Assembly (NCBI GenBank): GCA_004554395.1
Contig: SFMP01000222.1
Span: 1 to 25,613, forward strand
Direction of reading: 5' to 3'
From: Myxococcales bacterium
GTDB lineage: Bacteria > Myxococcota_A > Bradymonadia > UBA4248
DNA: 25,613 nt
In this document: in pieces, positions 7,776 through 16,437 of the stretch
Position numbering within the stretch: position 1 is the first letter of the stretch
Layout of the letters: each line of letters starts with the position of its first letter
Notes under the pieces: model-generated
Seen by the model: the letters and a program-made list of their open reading frames with translations, nothing else
The model's database searches: none
What the model was told of the DNA's origin: nothing
Program-made: the position numbers and the translations under genes

Positions 7776-7977
7776 AAAAACTCGCGGCGTATGCGCGCAG
7801 TGAAACGAGCACATAGCCGCGATAAGCGCCGTATTGAGCGATAGCGATATAGGCGCGACAAAAAACGCGGCGTATGCGCGCAGTGAAACGAGCACATAGC
7901 CGCGATAAGCGCCGTATTGAGCGATAGCGATATAGGCGCGACAGTTGCGCGTATTGCCCACCGGGCAATAGCGCAAC
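7776..7977 (+). repeat. Tandem hairpin (REP-like) array downstream of the MMPL transporter
   Basis: Two 83-bp units (cores at 7785 and 7868) are followed by a variant hairpin. Each unit has type I (7782-7822 and 7865-7905), a stem of about 7 bp, CGCGGC/GCCGCG, with the bulged-G GTATG...CATA core. Each also has type II (7826-7856 and 7909-7939), outer stem GCGCC/GGCGC, GA/GA, inner GC/GC. The last element (7944-7977) is a 15-bp stem with a single bulged G and an ACC loop. It begins 25 bp after the transporter stop codon. The elements read on the plus strand, antisense to the transporter. With the rplY leader this fills the 475-bp gap at 7527-8001; no gene is visible there. Confidence 0.85.
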
Positions 7978-8001
7978 AGCGTAGCGTTCCAAAAATGCCG
8001 A

Positions 8002-11000
8002 TTATTCCTCGTGTTCGGGGTCGTAGTCGCGCTCGGGAACGACGCTCTTGAAGCCGAATTTTTCGCACAAAACGATGAGGCCAGGCTGGATGAGGAACGT
8101 CGAGAGGAAGCAAATGCTGATGCCGATGATGGCCATTTTTCCCATCGAATTGAGCCCCATGTGGCGACTGAGGATCATGCCACCGAAGCCGACGAGCGTG
8201 GTGGCAGAGCTCATGAAGACGGGCGAAATGACTTTGCGCACAGCGGCGAGGACTGAACCGCGACCGAGTTGTTGGTAGCGCTCGAAGAGATAGATGGCGC
8301 CATCGATGCTGATGCCGAGCGTGACGGGGAGCATGACCATGTTGAAGAGGCCGAGTTTGAGGTCGAAATTGCCCATGAGAACGAGCGTCATGACGATGCC
8401 CAAGATCGATGGCAAACTGACGATGATGGCGGGCAAGAAGCGGCGTTTTTGGAGCGCGGCGAGCAATAATATGACGACGATGGCGACGATGGAGATTTGC
8501 AAGCCGTCGGTTTTGACGAGGTTGAGCATGTCGGCGTAGACGAATGCGCCGGTGGCGACGGTGATGGGTTTGCCGTCGACGCGGAGGCTGCGCGCCTCGC
8601 GTGCGAGCATTTCGGATTGACCGCCGTTGTAGGTGGCTGTGGCTTGATACATGACGACGATGTTGCCGAAGGCGTAATCGACGCCCGAACCTTCGCGCGG
8701 AGGGAGGGCATGGTCGCCGCCTTCTTTGAACTGGAGTTTGACCCAGTCGGGGAGGTCGTCGATCGTCAGTGCGTGATCGACGAGATAGGGACGCAGTTCG
8801 ACGACTTTTTGGCGCATGTCTTCGGGAAGGAAGCGAATTTGGCGGTCGGCAGTGCGCTCGCGGATTTTTTCGATGACGGCAAGGCGCTCGGCTTGTTGGC
8901 CGGCTGTGCCGGGGAGGTAGCTGTAGATCGATGCCGAATCGGAAATCGTGTTGTATTGCTGGCTAGAACGCCATCGGGGCAAGGCCTCCCAATACATTTC
9001 GGGGAGCCAGCTTTGAATGTCGACAGTAGCGATAAGGCCGTTGGCAACGGTGTTTTGAGCGAGTGCCTCGGGCATGAGGCCGACGAGCGTGCGAGCGACC
9101 TCGGGCGTTTGAATCGCCAATTGGCGATACTTGCGCAGGGCAAGCGATTTTTCGGTGCCATAGGTCGCGAATAGAGGCAAGGCGCCGTTTGTCTTCGTCG
9201 TCATCGTGCGCGAAATCGCCGCCATCATGGGCAGAGAACGCTCTTGCCCCATTTGAGCATAGACTTCGGGAAATGCCCCCGAAAGGAACTGCATGGGGAT
9301 CGTCATGCGCGTAAACGCCTTCCGATACCATTGGAAATTCGTATATTCGACGTCGCGTTTAATGACTTTTTCGAGATAGCTAACTTGCTCGGTGTTGTCG
9401 AGTACGGCGATAACGGGTGACGATGGGCGCTTTGCCTCGACGAAATTCTCGGTTTTGACGACTTCGGGCGCTTTATCCGACGGTGCACTCTTGAACGACA
9501 AATTCGAGAAATTTTCTTCGAATTGGACGGTCGACAGCTTCGAGACGCAATAGCCGGCGCACCCCAAAACGGCGAGCGATGCGATGACCATGACGATGCG
9601 CGCATGGCGAACGAATGCCGCCGATGCAGCTTTGTGTGGCTTCGCTGGGCGAATCTTCGACGGCCAAATGCCTTCCATGATCTTGACGAGCGACGGCATG
9701 ACCGTCGTCATCGTCACAAAGGCGATGAGAACGCCTAGCCCGGCGACAAAACCAAATTGACTAAACCCAGGGAAACTCCCGAGCATGAGCGCAAAGAATG
9801 CCGCCGCCGTCGTCAAAACGCCCAACGACAAAGGCGTCCCCGTCTCGATAACCGACCGTTTCAATGCCTCGTCGACGCCCAACCCGTTCCGACGCTCCGA
9901 TATATAACGCGAATAGAGGTGAATGCCGAAGTCGATGCCGAGTCCGAGCAAAATCGCAAAGATAAACGACGTGATGAGGTTCAAATAGCCAATGACCATG
10001 AACGTGATGCCGAGCGACCAAAGCGTACTCATCACGAGGGGCAAGAAAATACGACTCGCTGCGCGAATCGAAAAGAAAAATATGGCAATCAACCCAAATA
10101 TGCTCAATATCGTCATCGATATCGATTGCGTGATATCGGTCACGATGACGTCGTATTCCTTTTTCATATCGTTGAAACCACCGCCATATTCGACGATGAT
10201 TTCGGTGCCAAACGAATTCGATCCGAGCGCATTCTTAATCTTATCCATGCGCTTGATTTCGTGCTGAACGGCTTTTAACCCCGCCGTCGAATCGCCAAAT
10301 CGGACTTCGAGCGCAATCATGTAACCGCCATTTTGAATGGCGTAGTAGGGAAATTCGTCGATTTGAGCCAGTTCGCTTTCTCGATATCGATCGCGCAGGC
10401 GCGACTTGAAAACGGCGAGTGCATCGTCGTCACTTTGAGACTCCGATGTGGCAGATCCGCCACCTGCCGCGCCAACGGCTAAATCTTCACCTGCGGCGGC
10501 TTTGTCATCGTCGGAATCTCCGCTGCGGAGCGATTTTTTGAGCGATTCCGAACTCGGCTTGAGCGATTCGCATTCGGAATCGTCGTCGGCTGTCAATAGA
10601 CAAGCTTTGTATTCGCCCGATTGCCGCCTGGCTTCGGTCAACGTCTTATCGATTTGATCGTAGGCTTTCTCGAGCTCTTCAGCACTCGCATAGAGCAATA
10701 TGTTTTCTTCGAAAAACGACTTATCGCGAACAAAACTGACCGTGCTCACCGTATCGAGTGCTTCGATGCCCGAAACGAATTGCCGCGCAAAGAGCATCAA
10801 CCCATTATCGCACCAATTCTGCCCAACTAATGGCTTGTCGCGGAATAACCCCTCGCCCGCGCCGATATCTTCGATACACGACCGATATGCTTCGCTTTCG
10901 CGATCGGCCTCCGAAAGCGCCTTGAGCTCGGGCGTTTTGAGATAGATCTTGAGCGTCGTGATGCTCCCCATCCGGTCGCTTATCGCATACATATCTTTGA

Positions 11001-11193
11001 CGACTTGCGAATCGGGCGGCATCAGATCTTTCATATCGCTGCGAATATCGAAGCGTAGCGCAATCGCCAGCACCGATAAAATCGTAAATATCACCGATAG
11101 AATGACGATTCTCTTCGGATGCTTGAGTACAAACTCGATGAGTGCCGCAAAAAACCGATGATTCAGTGACCGTTTGGTTTGTTCCTGCTCCAT
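8002..11193 (-). CDS. MMPL/RND-superfamily exporter
   Basis: The 1063-residue product has the duplicated RND layout. An N-terminal helix (about 29-46) is followed by a large periplasmic domain, then a bundle of about five helices containing L-G-L-G-I-D-F-G-I-H-L-Y-S-R-Y. A second periplasmic domain follows, then a second bundle with L-G-I-S-I-D-G-A-I-Y-L-F-E-R-Y. The paired G-I-D-x-x-I-x-L motifs are typical of MMPL/hopanoid-type (HpnN-like) transporters, which move lipids or other hydrophobic molecules using the proton gradient. The first periplasmic domain carries a Ser/Asp/Gly-rich, probably disordered insert (about 190-285). I chose the ATG at 11193, preceded by TAAGG; an ATG 7 codons upstream is possible. 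It stands alone with repeat arrays on both sides. No membrane-fusion or outer-membrane partner is adjacent, so its substrate is unknown. Confidence 0.92.
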   Translation of the reverse strand: MEQEQTKRSLNHRFFAALIEFVLKHPKRIVILSVIFTILSVLAIALRFDIRSDMKDLMPPDSQVVKDMYAISDRMGSITTLKIYLKTPELKALSEADRESEAYRSCIEDIGAGEGLFRDKPLVGQNWCDNGLMLFARQFVSGIEALDTVSTVSFVRDKSFFEENILLYASAEELEKAYDQIDKTLTEARRQSGEYKACLLTADDDSECESLKPSSESLKKSLRSGDSDDDKAAAGEDLAVGAAGGGSATSESQSDDDALAVFKSRLRDRYRESELAQIDEFPYYAIQNGGYMIALEVRFGDSTAGLKAVQHEIKRMDKIKNALGSNSFGTEIIVEYGGGFNDMKKEYDVIVTDITQSISMTILSIFGLIAIFFFSIRAASRIFLPLVMSTLWSLGITFMVIGYLNLITSFIFAILLGLGIDFGIHLYSRYISERRNGLGVDEALKRSVIETGTPLSLGVLTTAAAFFALMLGSFPGFSQFGFVAGLGVLIAFVTMTTVMPSLVKIMEGIWPSKIRPAKPHKAASAAFVRHARIVMVIASLAVLGCAGYCVSKLSTVQFEENFSNLSFKSAPSDKAPEVVKTENFVEAKRPSSPVIAVLDNTEQVSYLEKVIKRDVEYTNFQWYRKAFTRMTIPMQFLSGAFPEVYAQMGQERSLPMMAAISRTMTTKTNGALPLFATYGTEKSLALRKYRQLAIQTPEVARTLVGLMPEALAQNTVANGLIATVDIQSWLPEMYWEALPRWRSSQQYNTISDSASIYSYLPGTAGQQAERLAVIEKIRERTADRQIRFLPEDMRQKVVELRPYLVDHALTIDDLPDWVKLQFKEGGDHALPPREGSGVDYAFGNIVVMYQATATYNGGQSEMLAREARSLRVDGKPITVATGAFVYADMLNLVKTDGLQISIVAIVVILLLAALQKRRFLPAIIVSLPSILGIVMTLVLMGNFDLKLGLFNMVMLPVTLGISIDGAIYLFERYQQLGRGSVLAAVRKVISPVFMSSATTLVGFGGMILSRHMGLNSMGKMAIIGISICFLSTFLIQPGLIVLCEKFGFKSVVPERDYDPEHEE

Positions 11194-11263
11194 GACATGC
11201 CTTATTTGCGCCAATCGATCGCATTTTTATGCGTCGATAGCGATGATTGAACAATGACTGCGC

Positions 11264-11482
11264 TTCTCTGGGCTCATCTCGACGCTAAGACGCGTCGTTC
11301 GTCGACCCGGCGCCTTTTGTAGGCGCTTATTTGGGCTCATTTCGACGCTAAAGCGCATCATTCGTCGGCCCGGCGCCTTTTGTAGGCGCTTATTTGGGCT
11401 CATTTCGACGCTAAAGCGCATCGTTCGTCGGCCCGGCGCTTTCTATAGGCGTTTCCCGACTTATCTCGACTTTTAAGACGCA
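11264..11482. repeat. 63-bp tandem repeat array overlapping the 3' end of the CorC-like gene
   Basis: GGGCTCAT-type starts occur at 11270, 11333 and 11396, a constant 63-bp period, and a more diverged unit continues to about 11482. Each unit contains a GCGCC/GGCGC hairpin and a short CGCT/AGCG-type stem. The stop codon and last 20 or so codons of the 11411-12748 gene lie inside the diverged unit and align with the other units. The period is a multiple of three, which leaves an open frame through the array, but I do not consider that a gene. This sequence differs from the bulged-G hairpin family. Confidence 0.8.
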
Positions 11483-12748
11483 TCGTTCGGTAGCCGCTCG
11501 CACGATGAATTTCAATCCGCATTCGCAAATCGATTCGCCGACGACGCCGACGTGCCCGAGCCGACTCGTAACCAAACCGCCAACCGTCTCGAAATCGGGA
11601 TCTTCTTCGAATTCGACGTCAAAAAGCTCGCCAATTTCCGAAATATTCGTCCGCCCATCGACGAGGACGTGATCTTGTGAATCGAGCGAGACGATGGCCA
11701 CTTCTTCGGAATCGTATTCGTCTTGAATATCGCCGAAAAACTCCTCGACGATATCTTCGAGCGTGACGAGCCCTGCTGTTCCACCGAATTCGTCGACGAC
11801 GATGGCGATGTGAACGTGTTCGCGCTTAAAATCTTCGAAAATAGAATCGATGTGATTCGTTTCGGGCACGAAATACGCTTCGCGAACGAGCGAACCGACG
11901 ACGATTTGGTCGCGCGCTGCGTCGTCGTTGCGAAGCTCAAAGTATTTGCCGACTAAATCCTTGAAATACATAATCCCGACGATCGTATCGAGGTTCCCCT
12001 CATAGACGGGGATGCGGCTATAGCCCTCTTGAACGCATATCGAAAGCGCATCGTCTAATTTCGTATCGACCGAAAACGCCGTCAACTCCGTTCGCGGAAT
12101 CATGACTTCGCGCACCGTCGTCTCGCTGTAATCGATCGCCGAACGCATGATGCGCCCTTTCATGTTTTCGAGCCCGCCATGGCGCTCCGATTCGTCGAGC
12201 ATGACTTCGAATTCTTCTTCGATTCGGTCGGCATCGGCATAACGTCGCTCGGGCGATGCCGATAACGGATTCAATACTTTGCACAAAACATACGTCAGCG
12301 GGCGCAATACGACATAAAACGGCTTGAGTATCGTCACCACTCGGCTACCATTCGCGCGCTCGTCGCCGCGCGAAAACGCCGTCCCTAACCACGTATGAAA
12401 CACGAAATAGACGACGCCCAAGATGATCCATATCGTCCACGTTTCGAGCTTAAAACACGCATCGAGCAATTCATACCCAACCCAAAACGTCCCAACGATG
12501 CCCACCAAATCGAGCAAAAAGAGCGTCATAATATAGCCCGCTGGCTGGGCGACAAACGGCTCTAGCTTTTTATTTCCATCGTCGACCAAATAACGCGCTC
12601 GCGCCAAGCCCAACGACGACAATGCCCGTAATCCAAACGCCGAAAACGACACCAATACGAGTGCCAATATCAAGAGAAGTGATGGCTCAAGCCACGGTAT
12701 TGAATCCAAATATTTCTCCACATGCACAAATGTGCTTCCATAAAACAC
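11411..12748 (-). CDS. CBS-domain/CorC-HlyC membrane protein (hemolysin-like)
   Basis: The 445-residue product has the DUF21-CBS-CorC_HlyC order. Hydrophobic helices lie at about 20-45, 70-97 and 103-120. A CBS pair follows (about 212-340), with VREVMIPRTEL, the YSRIPVYEG segment and V-D-E-F-G-G-T-A-G-L-V-T-L-E-D, and then a CorC/transporter-associated domain (about 355-430). Members of this family act in Mg2+/Co2+ efflux or resistance; the substrate here is not shown. The N-terminal membrane part is diverged from usual DUF21. The start is uncertain: the GTG at 12748 is taken, but a GTG at 12727 has GGAAG upstream at better spacing. The last 20 or so residues are encoded by a unit of the 63-bp repeat, so the native C-terminus may have been replaced. 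Confidence 0.9.
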   Translation of the reverse strand: MFYGSTFVHVEKYLDSIPWLEPSLLLILALVLVSFSAFGLRALSSLGLARARYLVDDGNKKLEPFVAQPAGYIMTLFLLDLVGIVGTFWVGYELLDACFKLETWTIWIILGVVYFVFHTWLGTAFSRGDERANGSRVVTILKPFYVVLRPLTYVLCKVLNPLSASPERRYADADRIEEEFEVMLDESERHGGLENMKGRIMRSAIDYSETTVREVMIPRTELTAFSVDTKLDDALSICVQEGYSRIPVYEGNLDTIVGIMYFKDLVGKYFELRNDDAARDQIVVGSLVREAYFVPETNHIDSIFEDFKREHVHIAIVVDEFGGTAGLVTLEDIVEEFFGDIQDEYDSEEVAIVSLDSQDHVLVDGRTNISEIGELFDVEFEEDPDFETVGGLVTSRLGHVGVVGESICECGLKFIVRAATERCVLKVEISRETPIESAGPTNDAL

Positions 12749-12786
12749 AAGCTACAAAGCTCGCAAATCCAACAATTTTAACCCGC

Positions 12787-12813
12787 TTTCGCACCTTTTG
12801 CAAGTTTGCGAAA
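12787..12813. promoter_or_regulatory. 7-bp inverted repeat upstream of the CorC-like gene
   Basis: TTTCGCA (12787-12793) and TGCGAAA (12807-12813) flank 13 nt, about 40-65 bp upstream of the gene. It is a possible operator. The rest of the 307-bp gap (12749-13055) holds the queA terminator and no gene that I can support. Confidence 0.35.
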
Positions 12814-12970
12814 CGACGCCAATCCCACTCCACCCCACCCCTTATCGCATTTCTACGATTCTATGGCAGTTCTCGACCCCAAAAGCTCATTTCCAGAGCT
12901 CCAAAAGCTCTTTCCTGCGCCTCTTTCTCTCGTTGCAATGGGCAACTGCGACAAATCCTCGATTGCCAAT

Positions 12971-12994
12971 AAAAAAGCGCACGAACACCGCTTT
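12971..12994 (-). terminator. Rho-independent terminator of queA
   Basis: On the minus strand a 6-bp stem AAAGCG/CGCTTT with a 9-nt loop runs into TTTTTT. It lies about 62 bp after the queA stop codon. Confidence 0.65.
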
Positions 12995-13055
12995 ATATTC
13001 CAAAGCAAATGACTCATGCGCAAACAGCTCATTCGACGAGTTTTCGATGCTCTTT

Positions 13056-14147
13056 CTATGCTTTCGCCTCCGAGCATGGCGATAAGATCATCGCATCGCC
13101 ATAGCTATAGAACATATACCCCTTCTCGATGGCATCGCGATAAGCCGCCATTATCGCCTCATGCCCCGCAAAAGCACTGACTAATACGATGAGCGTCGAT
13201 CCAGGTAAGTGAAAATTCGTCACCATTCTGTCGATAATACCGAATTTTCTACCAGGTTTGATAAATATATTCGTATCGTATTCGCCTGCGCGGAGTTCGC
13301 CAAATCGATCGTACTGATCTTCGAGGCTTCGAACGACCGTCGTTCCGACGGCGATGACGCGCCCACCACGCGCCCGAGTTTGGGCAACCGTCCGAGCGAG
13401 TTGTTCCGAAATGCAGTAGTGTTCGGTATGCATGACGTGGGCGTCGATGCGCTCGGTCTGCATGGGGCGAAACGTTCCAACGCCCACGTCGAGCCGCAAA
13501 TGCTCGAATCCTACGCCACGCGACTTGAGTTCGGCGATGAGCTCGGGCGTAAAATGGAGCCCAGCCGTCGGCGCAGCAACCGCACTCCCACCCTGCGCAT
13601 AGACCGTCTGATAAGTCTGCGCATCTGTCGCCTCGTATTCGGCATCGCCATGGGTCTTGCGCTGCTTCACGATATAGGGCGGCAACGGCAACTGCCCAAT
13701 GCGATCGAGTATCTCGATAACCGGCTCTTCGCCCTCGAACTCGACTTCACAAAGCGCTTCGCGCGACTCTCCATTGCGATATAGATGAACTTTGACACAC
13801 GGATCCCCCACAGCACACAGCGTTTCACCCGGCGCCAAATGCCCAGCCCGATACAGACACGAAAACCGCCGCTTCGGCAACGTCATGTCGTCGGTCAAAA
13901 GAACTTCGACGATCCCCCCCGTCGCTCGCCGAACGAAAAACCGCGCCTTGCGTACCCGAACATCGTTCACGACGATGCAATCGCCCTCCGATACCAGATC
14001 GACGATATCGCGGAAGACCTTGTCTTCGCGATGCATCCCATCGACGACCATCAACCGCGCACTGTCGCGCGGTTCTCTCGGATGCCGCGCTATTTGCTCC
14101 GCTGGCAAATCAAATTCATAACTCGATTTTAAATTCAAATCCGACAT
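13056..14147 (-). CDS. queA: S-adenosylmethionine:tRNA ribosyltransferase-isomerase
   Basis: QueA transfers and rearranges the ribosyl part of S-adenosylmethionine onto preQ1 in tRNA to make epoxyqueuosine, the penultimate step of queuosine synthesis. The 363-residue product is of normal length and starts with the family's Y-E-F-D-L-P-A-E-Q-I-A segment. It continues with the characteristic V-N-D-(V)-R-V-x-K-A-R-F, A-A-P-T-A-G-L-H-F-T, and near the end N-F-H-L-P-G-S-T-L and M-F-Y-S-Y-G-D-A-M. The ATG at 14147 agrees with the family start; AGGAGA lies 12 bp upstream, a rather long spacing. It follows rpsA but is separated from it by a strong terminator, so it probably has its own promoter. Confidence 0.97.
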   Translation of the reverse strand: MSDLNLKSSYEFDLPAEQIARHPREPRDSARLMVVDGMHREDKVFRDIVDLVSEGDCIVVNDVRVRKARFFVRRATGGIVEVLLTDDMTLPKRRFSCLYRAGHLAPGETLCAVGDPCVKVHLYRNGESREALCEVEFEGEEPVIEILDRIGQLPLPPYIVKQRKTHGDAEYEATDAQTYQTVYAQGGSAVAAPTAGLHFTPELIAELKSRGVGFEHLRLDVGVGTFRPMQTERIDAHVMHTEHYCISEQLARTVAQTRARGGRVIAVGTTVVRSLEDQYDRFGELRAGEYDTNIFIKPGRKFGIIDRMVTNFHLPGSTLIVLVSAFAGHEAIMAAYRDAIEKGYMFYSYGDAMILSPCSEAKA

Positions 14148-14173
14148 GGAACGACCATATCTCCTAAAAAATC

Positions 14174-14203
14174 AAAAAAAGACCTGCAATCGATGCAGGT
14201 CTT
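14174..14203 (-). terminator. Rho-independent terminator of rpsA
   Basis: A perfect 10-bp stem (arms 14179-14188 and 14194-14203, 5-nt loop) is followed on the minus strand by seven T residues. It lies about 50 bp after the rpsA stop codon and just upstream of queA. Confidence 0.92.
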
Positions 14204-14255
14204 ATGCAAAAAAATACGCGCACCGATTCGCACCGATGCGCGCGCATAAAGCGAC

Positions 14256-15794
14256 TTATTTCTTCTTTTTGAGGCCAGCTAAAACATCGCCAAACGTTCC
14301 GAATTTCGCATCGTCTTTATAGCTCGAATCTTCGTGACGATTGCCACGTTCCCCGCGCGGTGCGCGCGGTGCATCGTCGTGATCGTCGCGACGCGCCGGG
14401 CGTTTGCGAGCCGCAGGAGCCGCGCCTTCCGGACGCGTCGAAAGCGTCATGCGCTTGCGCGATGCATCGATCGCAATGACGCGAGCCGTCACTTCCGTTC
14501 CCTGAGCCGCTTCGGTCAATCCATGCGTCTCTTCAGTCAATTCGCTCATCGGCAAAAGCGCCGTCAAACGCGGTGCCAATTTGACAAAGATGCCGAAATT
14601 CGTCACCGAATCGATCGTGCCCGTCACTTCCTGACCGACGCTATACACATCTTCAACCGTCTTCCAAGGATCCGCCGATGCGCCCTTGTACGACAACGAA
14701 ATGCGATGCAATTCGCTATTGATGCCCAAAATCGTCACTTCGATTTCTTGGCCAACTTTGACGACGTCGTTCGGATTCGTCATGCGACGATCCCACGAAA
14801 GCTCGGAAATGTGCACCAAACCTTCGACGCCACCCAAATCGACAAACGAACCGATCTTGTCGACATTGCGAACGACTGTACCCTTGACGCGCGACCCCAC
14901 TTCGAGATTCGCCACCAATTTGTCGAACGGATCTTCTTCCAAACGCTTCATCGAAAGCGACAACTTGTGCTTGCCCTTCGCCGATTCGACCGCCAAAACG
15001 TAAACTTTCACATCTTGACCGACTTTGAGCACCTCTTTCGGCGATTTAATATGCGTGTGCGAAATCTCCGAAACGTGAACCAAGCCTTCCAAGCCACCCA
15101 CGTCGATAAACGCACCGTAATCCTGAATCGAAACGACTTTGCCGTCCAAAACCGAACCGACTTCGATCTTCGACATGAGCTCTTCGCGCTTGATGCGGTT
15201 CTCTTCATCTTGCAACGCCGTATGCGAAAGGACGATATCGTGCCCACGCTTCGCATACTTGATGACTTTGAATTCGAGCGTCTGACCGACAAACGCATTC
15301 GCATCTTCGACTTTGCCCTTCTGAATCTGCGAAAGCGGGCAAAATGCTCGCTGTCCCATGACTTCGAGTTCAAAACCACCCTTATTCGTCGCCTTCACGA
15401 GCGCCTTCACCGCGCAACCCGTCTGATACGCTTCTTCGAGCGCAATATTGCCCGCTTTCATCGAACGCGACAACTTAATCCCGCTCGCATCGCGACCAAT
15501 GATCTTCGCCTTGACCGTATCGCCGACGACATGCGTCAATTTGCCATCTTCTGGATTGAGGAGCTCCGAAACCGGCAACGATGCCTCCGCCTTTGCGCCG
15601 ATGTTCACATACGCATACTCTGGTCCAATCTGTACGATAACGCCCTCGACGATCATGCCCTTTTCGAACGTCTTCGTCTCCATCGCCTGCTCATTCTCCG
15701 CCAAAAGTGCCGAAAAATCTTCGACCTCTTCTACCGGCGCCACGGCGTCTGACGCTTGATTCTGCACAGTTTGTTGATTTTCATCGGACATCAT
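14256..15794 (-). CDS. rpsA: 30S ribosomal protein S1-like protein, five S1 domains
   Basis: S1 binds mRNA and helps place it on the 30S subunit. The 512-residue product has five S1/OB domains at about 43-112, 123-193, 209-283, 296-371 and 386-455. Typical signatures include YGAFIDVGGLEGLVHVSE (domain 3) and GSFVDLGGVEGLVHISELSW (domain 4). The Escherichia coli protein has six domains; here the end is a basic, probably disordered tail rich in Arg, Asp and Pro, closing with K-F-G-T-F-G-D-V-L-A-G-L and a Lys run. The start has two consecutive ATG codons (15794 and 15791) and only a distant GGAG (13 bp away). The leader folds into two small hairpins. A gene-specific terminator follows. I favour rpsA, although other multi-S1-domain proteins exist. 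Confidence 0.9.
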   Translation of the reverse strand: MMSDENQQTVQNQASDAVAPVEEVEDFSALLAENEQAMETKTFEKGMIVEGVIVQIGPEYAYVNIGAKAEASLPVSELLNPEDGKLTHVVGDTVKAKIIGRDASGIKLSRSMKAGNIALEEAYQTGCAVKALVKATNKGGFELEVMGQRAFCPLSQIQKGKVEDANAFVGQTLEFKVIKYAKRGHDIVLSHTALQDEENRIKREELMSKIEVGSVLDGKVVSIQDYGAFIDVGGLEGLVHVSEISHTHIKSPKEVLKVGQDVKVYVLAVESAKGKHKLSLSMKRLEEDPFDKLVANLEVGSRVKGTVVRNVDKIGSFVDLGGVEGLVHISELSWDRRMTNPNDVVKVGQEIEVTILGINSELHRISLSYKGASADPWKTVEDVYSVGQEVTGTIDSVTNFGIFVKLAPRLTALLPMSELTEETHGLTEAAQGTEVTARVIAIDASRKRMTLSTRPEGAAPAARKRPARRDDHDDAPRAPRGERGNRHEDSSYKDDAKFGTFGDVLAGLKKKK

Positions 15795-15819
15795 AAACTT
15801 TCAAAAAGCTCCATTCTTG

Positions 15820-15857
15820 ACCTACATCTCGCAGGTTCGACCTTGCCTGTCTCCAGG
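15820..15857 (-). promoter_or_regulatory. Two small hairpins in the rpsA leader
   Basis: On the minus strand CCTG-GAGA-CAGG (15846-15857) forms a GNRA-type tetraloop hairpin. ACCTGC/GTAGGT (15820-15836) forms a second hairpin with a GAGAT loop, and its G.U wobble pairs only in the minus-strand RNA. They lie 26-63 bp upstream of rpsA, which lacks a well-placed Shine-Dalgarno sequence. A role in S1 autoregulation is inferred. Confidence 0.4.
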
Positions 15858-15862
15858 ACTTG

Positions 15863-15889
15863 AAAAAACAGCCGCCTACTCCGACGGCT
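15863..15889 (-). terminator. Rho-independent terminator of the small lipoprotein gene
   Basis: On the minus strand an AGCCG/CGGCT stem is followed by TTTTTT, starting 5 bp after the stop codon of the 15894-16298 gene. It separates that gene from rpsA. Confidence 0.65.
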
Positions 15890-15893
15890 CACC

Positions 15894-16298
15894 TTATTTG
15901 AACTGCGACAATACCTCGCCCAGCTCCCATTTTTGCGCCTCATTCAGGCACGACGAAAGCACACCATACGCCTGCGCATACGACGTCAAACCCGACGACA
16001 CGCGCGCACCCGCACCGCGACGCCAAGCCACTCGCGCATCTTCATCTAACGAAAGATACGAACGATTCAACGCATTGACCACCTCAGACACGCGCGACAC
16101 ATTCGCATCGCGATACGACCGAATCGACGACAACACACCATCGGGATCCTTACAGCCGCCTTTCATCAGGTCTGTCAACTCCGACAACACCGTCAAATAT
16201 TCCGACTCAATCCCAATTTCTGCCACAGGCTCTACCTGCGTGCCCGCGCTACATCCGCAAGCCATCAACGCCAATGTCAATACGCACAATCTACGCAA
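15894..16298 (-). CDS. Small lipoprotein of unknown function
   Basis: I chose the TTG at 16298 because AGGAG lies 9 bp upstream and it gives a compact lipoprotein signal: M-R-R-L, a hydrophobic stretch, then L-M-A-C with Cys14. The resulting product has 134 residues. A longer open frame reaches 16421, but its extra 41 residues would put non-signal sequence before the hydrophobic stretch. The mature part is mostly helical-looking, with two further cysteines and the segment ESEYLTVLSELTDLMKGGC. A terminator follows immediately. I do not recognise the family. Confidence 0.65.
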   Translation of the reverse strand: MRRLCVLTLALMACGCSAGTQVEPVAEIGIESEYLTVLSELTDLMKGGCKDPDGVLSSIRSYRDANVSRVSEVVNALNRSYLSLDEDARVAWRRGAGARVSSGLTSYAQAYGVLSSCLNEAQKWELGEVLSQFK

Positions 16299-16437
16299 TT
16301 CGTCCGGCTCCTCACGCTTTCCGGCCCAAAAATACCGCCACATATTGAACGCATCCGACGAAATTGTCAACTCCACTTTCGCCATCAGCCCCACTTTTCG
16401 CCCCACATCAAATCTTGCCACACCACAATATGACTTG

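Noticed and set aside
7776..7977. CRISPR array
   Set aside because: The units are nearly identical along their whole length with no variable spacers, and no cas genes are present. The same applies to the other arrays.
7704..8113. Open frames across the repeat array (R-A-Y-I-A-I-A-Q-Y-G-A-Y type peptides), also at 3459-3714 and 25356-25612
   Set aside because: They simply translate tandem hairpin repeats, occur in several frames at once, and lack ribosome-binding sites.
11227..11421. Open frame made of repeated 21-residue peptides on the minus strand
   Set aside because: It is the 63-bp repeat read in frame, starting inside the end of the CorC-like gene; there is no evidence of translation.
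12895..12912. AGAGCT...AGCTCT hairpin as a second queA terminator
   Set aside because: It has no T-run on the minus strand, and a better terminator lies at 12971-12994.
12853..13077. 74-codon minus-strand open frame downstream of queA
   Set aside because: It spans the queA terminator and has no recognisable features or ribosome-binding site.
14137..14160. Seven-codon minicistron overlapping the queA start
   Set aside because: Its ATG is only 1-2 bases from the AGGAGA, too close for normal initiation, so this is probably chance.
14334..15752. Long open frame (472 codons) antisense to rpsA; similar ones at 4500-5465, 1548-2480 and 17931-18923
   Set aside because: They lie opposite clearly homologous genes, have Arg/His-rich compositions without family features, and arise because the codon choice of the real genes avoids antisense stops.
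15826..15845. tRNA-like GGTTCGA motif upstream of rpsA
   Set aside because: No matching acceptor, D or anticodon stems can be formed around it.
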